Below are positions 35,791 through 44,412 of a stretch of DNA of 64,000 nucleotides, one piece after another. Position numbers and translations under genes: made by a program. The notes below the pieces were generated by a model, which was not told where the DNA came from, searched no databases, and saw only the letters and a list, made by a program, of their open reading frames with translations. The DNA comes from Seonamhaeicola sp. S2-3 (GTDB lineage: Bacteria; Bacteroidota; Bacteroidia; Flavobacteriales; Flavobacteriaceae), in NCBI RefSeq assembly GCF_001971785.1, contig NZ_CP019389.1, positions 3,421,001-3,485,000 of the forward strand, written 5' to 3'. The stretch's first letter is position 1; each line of letters begins with the position of its first letter.

Positions 35791-36846
35791 TTAAGAATTG
35801 CTTTGTATGGGTTGCAACTCCATGCGCCCCAAATCTCGGAGCATTTTAAAGTGTTTGATAACAGCGGTTAAAAAAGAACCACTGGAATGATACGGAAGCC
35901 CAAACTCTTCGGCCGTCTGTTTTACTATTGGGGATATTTTTCTATAATGTATATGTGATATATACGGAAATAAATGATGTTCTATTTGATGTGTTAACCC
36001 TCCTACAAACCATGACAATACAGGACTTTTACTTCCAAAATTACACGTGGTTTCTAATTGATGTGCTAAACGTTCAGATTCCATATTTCCATGTTCATCA
36101 GGAAGCGGAAAAGCTGCTTCTGGCGATACATGTGCCGTTTGGAATATTAATGAAATGGTTAACCCTGTTACAAAATGCATGGCTAAAAAAGCCAATATTA
36201 CAATCCAAGGTGCAAATGATGTAAAAATCAAAGGGAGTACAAGAGCATAAGAATAATAAAGCGCTTTCCAAGCCACAATTTTAAGCACACCGTTGATATA
36301 AGTCTTTCGGTCTTTGACCAATCCCATTTTATAATACTTTCTATAGCTAATAAAATCTTTTGAGGTAACCCATGAAATGGTTGATAAACCGTAGAAAAAC
36401 CAAGCGTAAAGATGCTGAAATTTATGAAGTTTGTTTTTAGGTGCATGAGGTGAAAACCTAAGGAAAAACGGTGCATTGATATCATCATCATGGTCTTCAA
36501 TGTTTGTAAAACTATGGTGCAATACATTGTGCTGTAATCGCCATACTTTATCATTGGCACCAATTAAATTAATAGTATACCCCATTATTTTATTAATGGT
36601 TTTGTTTTTTGAATAAGAGCCATGAATGGCATCGTGCATAACGCCCATACCAATACCTGCCATACCTAATCCGCTTAGGATAAACAATCCAAATAACAAT
36701 GGAATACTACTTATGGGTAAGAAAATAATGGCCGCCAAAGGCGTAAAGAACATCAACAGCATTACAATGGTTTTAAAAACCATACGTTTATTGCCATATC
36801 TACTTTTGTTGTTGCTTTTGAAATATTCAGAAACACGAAACTTCAA
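35791..36846 (-). CDS. Fatty acid desaturase (acyl-CoA/acyl-lipid, front-end type)
   Basis: A 351-residue membrane di-iron desaturase with three histidine boxes: HDAIHGSY, HNVLHHSF and HQIEHHLFP, separated by paired membrane helices. The HxxHH third box with Q before it is typical of linoleoyl-CoA-type desaturases. The start given is a TTG at 36846. The frame stays open upstream, and the peptide LTFPRSVSSDFSKT preceding it looks like a genuine N-terminus for this family. Translation may therefore begin at an ATT near 36900; no ATG exists in between. It is the first gene of a cold-type operon. Confidence 0.9.
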   Translation of the reverse strand: MKFRVSEYFKSNNKSRYGNKRMVFKTIVMLLMFFTPLAAIIFLPISSIPLLFGLFILSGLGMAGIGMGVMHDAIHGSYSKNKTINKIMGYTINLIGANDKVWRLQHNVLHHSFTNIEDHDDDINAPFFLRFSPHAPKNKLHKFQHLYAWFFYGLSTISWVTSKDFISYRKYYKMGLVKDRKTYINGVLKIVAWKALYYSYALVLPLIFTSFAPWIVILAFLAMHFVTGLTISLIFQTAHVSPEAAFPLPDEHGNMESERLAHQLETTCNFGSKSPVLSWFVGGLTHQIEHHLFPYISHIHYRKISPIVKQTAEEFGLPYHSSGSFLTAVIKHFKMLRDLGRMELQPIQSNS

Positions 36847-36900
36847 TGTTTTAGAAAAATCAGAGCTTACTGATCTTGGGAATGTTAATTTTTTAATAAT

Positions 36901-37256
36901 AAAAGAATTTGTTAAACAATATGTACTTCAAAACAGGAAAAAAACGTGAAGTAAAATCTAAATGGAAATGCTTAACGAAGAACTACTTTAAGTAGGGTAT
37001 TTTAACTATTTTTAGAGCTAGTATAAAACTAACCGGTTGCAAATATAAGAAACCTTATTAAGATAACCTAATTTTTAATAAACATTAAATTAAATGGGTA
37101 CAACGTTTTCATAAAACCTACTCAAATTTAATGACATATAGAGGTTTATCATTTAACATTAACTAAAATTGGTTTTTTTTACAAAAAAGGATAAGCATTA
37201 AACAAAAAAATAACAGTTTAATTTACTACTTTTGTTTGCTATTTCTAAACTAATAA
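36901..37256. promoter_or_regulatory. Divergent promoter region between the desaturase operon and panB
   Basis: About 350 bases without a gene. On the minus strand a perfect -7 box TATATTTG (37047-37040) would give the desaturase operon an untranslated leader of roughly 130 bases. On the plus strand TACTTTTG (37227-37234) is a -7 box for panB with a leader of about 15 bases. No good -33 element was found for either. Confidence 0.55.
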
Positions 37257-38078
37257 ATGATGTCTACAGCCAAAAAAGAATACAAACGTATCACCGTAAA
37301 ATCATTAGTTGACATGAAGTCTACTGGTGAAAAAATATCAATGCTCACTGCATACGATTATACTATGGCAAAAATTGTTGATAGTGCAGGTGTAGATGTT
37401 ATTTTAGTTGGTGATTCTGCAAGTAATGTTATGGCGGGTCATGAAACCACTTTGCCCATTACTTTAGATCAAATGATTTATCATGCATCTTCTGTTATTA
37501 GAGCTATAGATAGAGCTTTGGTAGTAGTAGATTTGCCTTTTGGAAGCTACCAAAGTGACCCTAAAGAAGCGCTCCGTTCTGCTATTAGAATTATGAAAGA
37601 AAGTGGCGCTCATGCTGTAAAACTTGAAGGAGGAAGAGAGATTAAAGAATCTATTAAACGTATTTTAAATGCGGGTATTCCTGTTATGGGGCATTTAGGG
37701 TTAACCCCTCAATCTATTTATAAATTTGGAACCTATACCGTTAGAGCTAAAGAAGAAGAAGAGGCAGAACAACTTATTAAAGATGCTAAAATGTTAGAGC
37801 GTACTGGTTGTTTCGCTATTGTTTTAGAAAAAATACCTGCAGAACTTGCTAGAAAAGTTGCAGAAAGTGTTAGCATTCCTATCATTGGTATTGGTGCTGG
37901 CCCTCATGTTGATGGCCAAGTATTAGTAGTTCATGATATGTTAGGAATGACACACGAGTTTAATCCGCGCTTTTTACGAAGATATTTGAATTTATATGAA
38001 GATATGACAAATGCTATGAAGCAATATGTATCTGATGTTAAAAGCTTAGATTTCCCTAATGAAAATGAACAGTACTAG
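37257..38078 (+). CDS. panB: 3-methyl-2-oxobutanoate hydroxymethyltransferase
   Basis: 273 residues; transfers a hydroxymethyl group from methylene-THF to alpha-ketoisovalerate to give ketopantoate in pantothenate and CoA synthesis. The family blocks are [45 protein letters not shown], and the [20 protein letters not shown] signature near the C-terminus. The first codons are ATGATG, so the start could be one codon later. panC and panD are not adjacent. It is followed by a pseudouridine synthase on the same strand. Confidence 0.97.
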   Translation: MMSTAKKEYKRITVKSLVDMKSTGEKISMLTAYDYTMAKIVDSAGVDVILVGDSASNVMAGHETTLPITLDQMIYHASSVIRAIDRALVVVDLPFGSYQSDPKEALRSAIRIMKESGAHAVKLEGGREIKESIKRILNAGIPVMGHLGLTPQSIYKFGTYTVRAKEEEEAEQLIKDAKMLERTGCFAIVLEKIPAELARKVAESVSIPIIGIGAGPHVDGQVLVVHDMLGMTHEFNPRFLRRYLNLYEDMTNAMKQYVSDVKSLDFPNENEQY

Positions 38079-38134
38079 GCAACTATAAAAATTAAATCTT
38101 TGGGCTCTAGCGTAAGCGCTTTAGAGTATAAATA

Positions 38135-38836
38135 ATGACAACTAAAACGCTATCAAACAAAAATAACCTTCAAATTCTTTATGAAGATAATCACATCATC
38201 ATAGTTAACAAACGTGCGGGTGATATTGTTCAGGGTGATAAAACAGGCGACAAACCTTTAAGTGATGTTGTTAAAGATTACATTAAAGATAAGTACAATA
38301 AACCCGGAAATGTATATTTAGGCGTTGTACACAGATTAGACAGACCCACAACTGGTATTGTAGTATTTTCAAAAACAAGTAAAGCATTACCAAGACTAAA
38401 CAAACTTTTTGCCGATAAAAAAGCTAAAAAAACCTATTGGGCTGTTGTGAAAAACAAACCTAAAAAACCTGAAGACACTCTTATTCATTGGCTTAAAAAG
38501 AACCCTAAAAACAATAAATCTTACGCATATTTAAAAGAAATTGCTGGTAGCAAAAAAGCCATTCTTCATTTTAAACAATTAAAAAAACTAGACAATTATT
38601 TTTTACTAGAAGTTAGCCTTGAAACAGGAAGGCATCACCAAATTAGGTGTCAACTATCAACTATGGGCTGTCCAATAAAAGGCGATTTAAAATATGGGTT
38701 TGCTAGAAGTAATAAAGATGCCAGTATTCATCTGCATGCAAGACAAATTCAGTTTATTCATCCAGTTTCAAAAAATAATATAAATATTATTGCGCCACTA
38801 CCTAAAGATTCTATTTGGGATGCTTGCCTAAATTAA
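38135..38836 (+). CDS. RluA family pseudouridine synthase
   Basis: A 233-residue RNA pseudouridine synthase without an S4 domain. The catalytic aspartate is in GVVHRLDRPTTGIVVFSKT. The downstream KTYWAVV, SLETGRHHQIRCQL and GDLKYGF blocks are the other conserved motifs of the family. Because the S4 domain is missing, the target (23S rRNA or tRNA) cannot be predicted. An imperfect hairpin sits in the 56-base gap after panB. Confidence 0.92.
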   Translation: MTTKTLSNKNNLQILYEDNHIIIVNKRAGDIVQGDKTGDKPLSDVVKDYIKDKYNKPGNVYLGVVHRLDRPTTGIVVFSKTSKALPRLNKLFADKKAKKTYWAVVKNKPKKPEDTLIHWLKKNPKNNKSYAYLKEIAGSKKAILHFKQLKKLDNYFLLEVSLETGRHHQIRCQLSTMGCPIKGDLKYGFARSNKDASIHLHARQIQFIHPVSKNNINIIAPLPKDSIWDACLN

Positions 38837-38858
38837 ATATCTTTATAAAAACTTTATT

Positions 38859-40244
38859 TTGGCAACTACTATTCTAGAAATCCTTTCTGCGCAACGCAAG
38901 TTTTTTAAATCTCAAAAAACAAAAGATGTTAACTACAGATTGCAGTTTCTAAAAGCTTTAAAAACTGAAATCCTTTCTAAAGAGCAAGATATTTATTTTG
39001 CTTTAAAGAAAGACTTCAATAAATCTGAATTTGAAGCTTTTATTAGTGAGTTTGGGTTAGTAATTTCTGAGTTAAACTTAGCTATAAAAAACCTAAAAAA
39101 GTGGGCAAAACCACAAAGCGTAAAATCATCTTTACTCACTTTTCCTTCTAAAGATTTTATTTACAAAGAACCCTACGGAAATGTTTTAATAATAGCCCCA
39201 TGGAACTACCCGTTTCTACTAGCAATAGAACCTTTAATTATGGCTATTGCTGCAGGAAATACCGTAGTACTAAAACCAAGTGAATTAACTACAAACACCT
39301 CTAAAATACTTTCAAAAATAATCACCAAAGTATTCCCTATTGAAATGGCTGCTTCAATAGAAGGTGGTATTGATATAGCTACAGAATTACTTGCACAAAA
39401 ATGGGATTATATATTTTTTACTGGCAGTGTTCCTGTTGGAAAAATTGTAGCAAAAGCAGCAGCAAAATATCTAACGCCTGTTACCTTAGAATTAGGTGGA
39501 AAATCGCCTTGTATTATTGATGACACAGTTAATACAAAACTTACAGCAAAACGTTTGGTTTGGGGTAAATTTTTAAATGGCGGACAAACCTGTATTACCG
39601 CCGATTATCTTATTGTTCATAGAAATATTAAAGATGCTTTAATTAAAAATATTAAAAACGAAATTATTGCATTTTATGGCGAAAACCCTATAAATTCATC
39701 AGATTTCCCAAGAATAATTAATTATAAACACACAAAACGTTTAGCAAAAACTTTGGAAGGTGTAAAGGTTATTTTTGGCGGACAAATTGATGTTGATAAT
39801 TGCTACATATCTCCTACTCTTGTTGATGAACCCAATTTAAATAGCGCCTTAATGTCTAATGAAATTTTTGGCCCCATCTTACCAATTTTAAGTTATGATT
39901 CTGAAAAAGACATTGAAAAAATTATTTGGAACTATGAAAAACCTTTAGCACTATACATCTTTTCTAATAATAAAGCATTTATTAAAGAAAACATCACCAA
40001 GTATGAATTTGGCGGTGGAGTAGTTAATGATTTACTAATTCATTTTAGTAATAATCGTCTACCTTTTGGCGGTGTTGGCACTAGTGGTATGGGCGCCTAT
40101 CATGGTAAGCATGGGTTTAATACATTTACTCATAATAAACCCATAATTAAACGAGGTAATTGGATAGACCCAAACATTAGGTATGCCCCATACAGTTACA
40201 AAAATTTAAACATCATAAAAAAGATGTTTAAGTGGTTTGGATAA
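38859..40244 (+). CDS. Aldehyde dehydrogenase (class 3-like), TTG start
   Basis: 461 residues. Motifs are the NAD-binding FTGSVPVGKIV, the general base region TLELGGKSPCII and the catalytic cysteine in FLNGGQTCITADYL. The C-terminal NRLPFGGVGTSGMGAYHGKHG (19 of these residues conserved) and a hydrophobic C-terminus give it the features of class 3, fatty-aldehyde-type enzymes. The only reasonable start is TTG at 38859; the reading frame aligns with family N-termini there and no ATG is close. It is in line with the pseudouridine synthase gene, 22 bases apart. Confidence 0.92.
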   Translation: MATTILEILSAQRKFFKSQKTKDVNYRLQFLKALKTEILSKEQDIYFALKKDFNKSEFEAFISEFGLVISELNLAIKNLKKWAKPQSVKSSLLTFPSKDFIYKEPYGNVLIIAPWNYPFLLAIEPLIMAIAAGNTVVLKPSELTTNTSKILSKIITKVFPIEMAASIEGGIDIATELLAQKWDYIFFTGSVPVGKIVAKAAAKYLTPVTLELGGKSPCIIDDTVNTKLTAKRLVWGKFLNGGQTCITADYLIVHRNIKDALIKNIKNEIIAFYGENPINSSDFPRIINYKHTKRLAKTLEGVKVIFGGQIDVDNCYISPTLVDEPNLNSALMSNEIFGPILPILSYDSEKDIEKIIWNYEKPLALYIFSNNKAFIKENITKYEFGGGVVNDLLIHFSNNRLPFGGVGTSGMGAYHGKHGFNTFTHNKPIIKRGNWIDPNIRYAPYSYKNLNIIKKMFKWFG

Positions 40245-40246
40245 AT

Positions 40247-41050
40247 TTAATTATTAAATGGGTAAGTTATTATCATTTCTACCCCTTTTCCTTCTTCAGA
40301 TTTTAACTCAAAATCAGCATTAATTAAAGCGGCTCTACTTTTCATATTTAAAAGTCCAGCTCCTTTTTCAACCGTTGTAACATCAAACCCTTTGCCGTCA
40401 TCTTTTGCTGTAATAGTTAGTTTTTTTGGTTGGTAATTTAAAGTAATACTAAGGTTTTCTGCTTCGGAGTATTTTACAGAATTTGATAAAAACTCCTGAA
40501 TAATTCTAAATAGAATGATTTCATGTTTTGTATTAGTAAAAGGTCTTTTTTCTCCTATGGTATGTTTTTGTGCAGAGGCAAACTTCATTTTTTTTAAACG
40601 CTCTAGTTCATTATATACAGATTGTTCAAAACCAATATTAAGTATTACTTCATTGTTTAGTGTTCTTGAAAGTGCTCTTACTTCTTTTAAACTTTCTTTT
40701 AAAGCATCTGAAGTGTCTTTAAATTTATCTTTAATATCATCAGACACTTGCATTTTTAAAATACTCAACTGCATACTTGCAAATGAGAGTAGTTGCCCTA
40801 CATTATCATGTAATTCCCAACCTACATTTTTTAGTGTTTGCTCTTGAGTTTCTGTTTGTGCTTGGGCTATCTCTTCTTCAAAAGCCTGTTTCTGCTTAAT
40901 TTTATCTAGTATTAATTTATTCTTTCTTTTTTGAAAAACTACAAAAAACACAATAACCAATGATGTTATAATTACCAAAACTAGTATCATATACACCAAT
41001 AAATGCCTTTCTGAAGTTGTACTAACAATTTGTTCTCTAGCTTGAATCAT
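40247..41050 (-). CDS. Membrane sensor histidine kinase (HisKA_3/NarX-type core)
   Basis: 267 residues: one membrane helix (about 17-42), a short coiled coil (QKQAFEEEIAQAQTETQEQT), then the dimerisation box with the phospho-histidine in WELHDNVGQLLSFASMQLS. The ATPase domain has the N box REFLSNSVKYSEA-like stretch (RIIQEFLSNSVKYSEAE) and GKGFDV. No large sensor domain is present, so the signal may come from the two genes that precede it in the operon. No response-regulator gene is adjacent, though such kinases normally pair with a LuxR-type regulator. Confidence 0.88.
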   Translation of the reverse strand: MIQAREQIVSTTSERHLLVYMILVLVIITSLVIVFFVVFQKRKNKLILDKIKQKQAFEEEIAQAQTETQEQTLKNVGWELHDNVGQLLSFASMQLSILKMQVSDDIKDKFKDTSDALKESLKEVRALSRTLNNEVILNIGFEQSVYNELERLKKMKFASAQKHTIGEKRPFTNTKHEIILFRIIQEFLSNSVKYSEAENLSITLNYQPKKLTITAKDDGKGFDVTTVEKGAGLLNMKSRAALINADFELKSEEGKGVEMIITYPFNN

Positions 41051-41059
41051 AAACGTTTA

Positions 41060-41776
41060 TTAAGCATTAACAACTTTATTTTTGGGTTTGCAAAAAATTA
41101 AAGCAAAGGTAAACGTACTATACATAATTATGTTTGCTAAAAGATAGATTAATCTTCTTAAGGAAATATAGTTCATGTCTATATTAGTCATATAAATATC
41201 ATAAAAAACAATAGGAGTTATAATAAGCCACCAGGTAAAAATAGCTGCACTAATATAAAAGTAGATAGACTTGTAAAACGTTAATATTTTATCTGTTTGT
41301 AACACTTCTATAAAATAAAAAATAGTACAAGTAAAAATAATAATAGTTCCTAAAACACTAATTACTGGAAAATATCTATTAAAGAAATCTTCCCAATGAA
41401 ATAAAATATAGGTAAATGAAATGACTAAAAACGGATAAACTGCGTATTTAATAATAGATTTAAATAGTTGCCTCTCTAAAATTTTTCTATAAAAAAAAGC
41501 AAAAAACAAGATGGCACCAATTTTCCAAAATAAAGTAGACCACCAATAATTTCTGCTTATTTTAGTATTGGCTAAAAATTCTAGTATTCCATCTGGATAA
41601 ATTAAAAGCGTATATTCATTTACAGTATCGCATACAGTAAGATAAACTAAAAAATAAATAAAATATTTAACAGCTGTATTTTTGTATCTAGAAAATAAAA
41701 TCAATCCTGTTATAGCAGCCATTGCTTCTACAGAATGCGTTAACAAACTATAATTATTAAATAGAAAATCTTTCAC
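41060..41776 (-). CDS. Seven-helix membrane protein of unknown function beside a histidine kinase
   Basis: 238 residues with about seven hydrophobic helices and little soluble sequence (for example IYFYISAAIFTWWLIITPIVF). It ends in a short basic tail CKPKNKVVNA. The even spacing of helices recalls 7TM sensor domains, but no named family is recognised. It lies 9 bases upstream of the histidine kinase and 5 bases downstream of the lipophilic-anchored 172-residue protein, so a signalling role is a reasonable inference. Confidence 0.65.
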   Translation of the reverse strand: MKDFLFNNYSLLTHSVEAMAAITGLILFSRYKNTAVKYFIYFLVYLTVCDTVNEYTLLIYPDGILEFLANTKISRNYWWSTLFWKIGAILFFAFFYRKILERQLFKSIIKYAVYPFLVISFTYILFHWEDFFNRYFPVISVLGTIIIFTCTIFYFIEVLQTDKILTFYKSIYFYISAAIFTWWLIITPIVFYDIYMTNIDMNYISLRRLIYLLANIIMYSTFTFALIFCKPKNKVVNA

Positions 41777-41781
41777 TAAAA

Positions 41782-42300
41782 CTATTGAGGATAATTTTGA
41801 TTGCCCCCTGAACCATTATTCAGTGGTGGTATTGGAATATCTTCTTCAGTTGGCGGTAAAAAATTTAAAGTACTAGCATTAGATTGGGCTTTGTTTCCGG
41901 TAGGAACCACAAACATAGTGGTTAAGTTCTGTTTTTTAGAACCCTTTATATTTCCATAAACACCCAAATATACTCTAAGCCCCGTCATATTATACCCTAT
42001 ACTATCAGAGTAGTGTTTTGCATAAGTTAAATAGTTTTCTACATCTTCAACAGGCCACCAAACCCAACGGTTATCTTTTTCTCTACCGTATCTTCGAGCA
42101 GCAGAATCTACGGCTTGTTTACGTTCTTTGTTCCAATTATTATTCAAAATTTTGGCAGCTTCTACAGAAATAACACCTTTTGGTTTAACAATTTTTTTGG
42201 GCGGGTTATTTCCTTCTTCAATAGATTGTCTGGGACAAAAGAAATAAGTGGCTAATGCTCCAATAATAATCCCAATAATTAGTGGCCTTAAATTTTTCAT
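41782..42300 (-). CDS. Unknown membrane-anchored protein, first gene of the kinase operon
   Basis: 172 residues from MKNLRPLIIG at 42300; an ATG at 42327 adds nine leader-like residues. An N-terminal hydrophobic anchor (PLIIGIIIGALATYFF) with a cysteine just after it (FFCPRQS) is followed by a soluble domain. That domain has RYGREKDNRWVWWPVEDVEN, a TYAKHYSDSIGYNMTGLRVY stretch and a Pro/Gly/Asn-rich tail. No family recognised. It precedes the seven-helix protein and kinase with 5- and 9-base gaps. Confidence 0.6.
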   Translation of the reverse strand: MKNLRPLIIGIIIGALATYFFCPRQSIEEGNNPPKKIVKPKGVISVEAAKILNNNWNKERKQAVDSAARRYGREKDNRWVWWPVEDVENYLTYAKHYSDSIGYNMTGLRVYLGVYGNIKGSKKQNLTTMFVVPTGNKAQSNASTLNFLPPTEEDIPIPPLNNGSGGNQNYPQ

Positions 42301-42452
42301 TTTTATGAATTTTAGGTTAAAAAACAATTTTATAAAAATAACAAAAAGATTTGATTACTTTAATAAATATCTACAAAGTTTATAGCTTATAAAAGCTAGT
42401 AAATTACGTACCTGTTGGCGTATAAGCGATTGTTATAAATATGGAAATAAAA

Positions 42453-42911
42453 TTATAAATTTATTACAGTTGTATGTTTTACTTCATTTATAACAAACAT
42501 ACTATGGGTACTACCTATATGACTAATAGTAGTGAGTTTTTTTACCATAAAATCTCTAAACTCAACCATATCTTTTACTAGAACTTTTAAAAGATAGTCA
42601 TAATCGCCACTTAAATGATAACATTCTAACACTTCATTTAAATTGGCAACTTCTTTTTCAAAACTAAACACATAGTCCTGACTGTGCTTAACAAGTTTAA
42701 TATGACAAAAAACTAAAAAATTCTTTTGCACTTTGTCTTTATTAACCAAAGCTATATAGCCATCTATAAATCCTTCTTTTTCTAGTTTCTTTATACGTTC
42801 ATAAACTGCCGTAACCGATAAATTTAACTTATTTGAAAGCTCTTTATTAGTTTGTTTACTGTCTTGCTGCAAATATTCTAAGAGTTTTTTATCTGTGGTA
42901 TCAAAAATCAT
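42453..42911 (-). CDS. Lrp/AsnC family transcriptional regulator
   Basis: 152 residues: N-terminal helix-turn-helix (KLLEYLQQDSKQTNKELSNK, then NLSVTAVYERIKKLEKEGFI) and a C-terminal RAM/ligand-binding domain with LECYHLSGDYDYLLKVLVKD. It is divergent from a methionine gamma-lyase-like gene across a 158-base spacer. An amino-acid-responsive regulator beside an amino-acid-degrading PLP enzyme suggests it controls that gene. Confidence 0.92.
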   Translation of the reverse strand: MIFDTTDKKLLEYLQQDSKQTNKELSNKLNLSVTAVYERIKKLEKEGFIDGYIALVNKDKVQKNFLVFCHIKLVKHSQDYVFSFEKEVANLNEVLECYHLSGDYDYLLKVLVKDMVEFRDFMVKKLTTISHIGSTHSMFVINEVKHTTVINL

Positions 42912-43069
42912 ACTTTAAATTTTTCATAAATATATCCAAATCATACCAAATATCAGTTTTATTTTCACTATTAACCCATTATTATAAATTTATTTTCTAT
43001 AATACACACATACTATTGATTATTAATCTAACAATAACGAGTTTTGAATAAACATAAAACACAACCATT

Positions 43070-44284
43070 ATGCCTTTTAAACCAGCAAATAACATTCAAG
43101 ACTTACAATATTTTGGCGAATTTGGAGGAGTAAACCCATCCATTTCAGATTCTTCAACATACACCTTCTTATCTGCCAAAACTATGTTTGACACTTTTGA
43201 AGGTAACGCAGATGGGTGTTATTTATACTCGCGCCACTCCTCTCCTTCTAATTTGTATTTAGGTGAAGCTTTAGCTGCTATGGAAGGCACTGAAACTGCT
43301 AATGTAACATCATCGGGTATGGGAGCTATATCATCGGTTCTTTTACAACTTTGCAATGCAGACGAGCATATAATTTCTAGTAGAACTATTTATGGCGGCA
43401 CCTATGCTTTTCTAAAAAACTTTGCTCCTAAATTTAATATTAAAACATCTTTTGTTGATATTACTAAGCTAGATGCTGTAGAAGCTGCAATAAACAAAAA
43501 TACAAAGGTAATTTACTGTGAATGTGTTAGTAATCCGCTTTTAGAAATAGCAGATATTAAAGCGCTTTCAAAAATTGCTAAACGCCATAATATAAAACTT
43601 GTGGTAGATAATACCTTTTCTCCATTATCAATTTCACCAGCTATATTAGGGGCAGATGTTGTAATTCATAGTTTAACAAAATTTATTAATGGCTCTAGTG
43701 ATACTGTTGGTGGCGTGGTTTGTGGTACACAAGAATTTATTAATGAATTACGAAATGTTAATAATGGCGCCTCAATGCTATTAGGTGTTACTATGGATAG
43801 TTTAAGAGCTGCTTCTATATTAAAAAATCTTAGAACACTTCATATTAGAATACAGCAACATAGTAAAAATGCATTATATCTGTCACAAAAATTTGAATCT
43901 GATGGTCTTAAAACTGTATATCCGGGATTAAAATCTCATCCTTCTCATAAACTTTTTAAAAGTATGATGAATACTGAATACGGGTTTGGTGGTATGCTTA
44001 CCATTGATGTAGGATCTTTAGAAAAAGCCAACAAACTCATGGAAATGATGCAACAAAAAAACTTAGGCTATTTAGCCGTAAGCTTAGGCTTTTATAAAAC
44101 GTTATTTAGTGCTCCTGGTACTTCTACTTCCTCTGAAATTCCAGAGGAAGAACAACAAAAAATGGGACTTAGCAATGGTTTAATTCGTTTTTCTATTGGG
44201 CTAGATGCCGATATAAAACGCACTTATAAAATGATGCGCTCTTGTATGGAAAAACTAGAAATAGTTAAACCTAAAATTAAATAG
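43070..44284 (+). CDS. Cys/Met-metabolism PLP enzyme, methionine gamma-lyase-like
   Basis: 404 residues of the cystathionine gamma-synthase/lyase family. The PLP lysine is in VIHSLTKFINGSSDTVGGVV (20 residues). Other blocks are YSRHSSPSNLYLGEALAAME near the N-terminus and VSNPLLEIADI with VVDNTF. The substrate-loop residues do not allow a safe choice between methionine gamma-lyase, cystathionine gamma-lyase or homocysteine synthase. Pairing with an Lrp-type regulator, and a similar arrangement recalled from other bacteria, favours the lyase. Confidence 0.88.
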   Translation: MPFKPANNIQDLQYFGEFGGVNPSISDSSTYTFLSAKTMFDTFEGNADGCYLYSRHSSPSNLYLGEALAAMEGTETANVTSSGMGAISSVLLQLCNADEHIISSRTIYGGTYAFLKNFAPKFNIKTSFVDITKLDAVEAAINKNTKVIYCECVSNPLLEIADIKALSKIAKRHNIKLVVDNTFSPLSISPAILGADVVIHSLTKFINGSSDTVGGVVCGTQEFINELRNVNNGASMLLGVTMDSLRAASILKNLRTLHIRIQQHSKNALYLSQKFESDGLKTVYPGLKSHPSHKLFKSMMNTEYGFGGMLTIDVGSLEKANKLMEMMQQKNLGYLAVSLGFYKTLFSAPGTSTSSEIPEEEQQKMGLSNGLIRFSIGLDADIKRTYKMMRSCMEKLEIVKPKIK

Positions 44285-44295
44285 CAAAACTATCT

Positions 44296-44325
44296 AAAAA
44301 ATAGATTTGTTCTCCCCTATTTTTT
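44296..44325 (+). terminator. Possible terminator after the PLP enzyme gene
   Basis: AAAAAATAG (44296-44304) pairs with CTATTTTTT (44317-44325), followed by TTG. AT-only stem, 12-base loop. Confidence 0.45.
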
Positions 44326-44412
44326 GTACTTAAAAATATATGCAGAACAATTTCTATTTGCAAACATGGCTCTAAAGTTGTAACATTACGTCTATTATTT
44401 CAAATTATCTTT

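Noticed and set aside
36626-36949. 107-residue plus-strand open frame
   Set aside because: It is the complement of the desaturase gene and its probable N-terminal extension; residue pattern is that of an antisense shadow.
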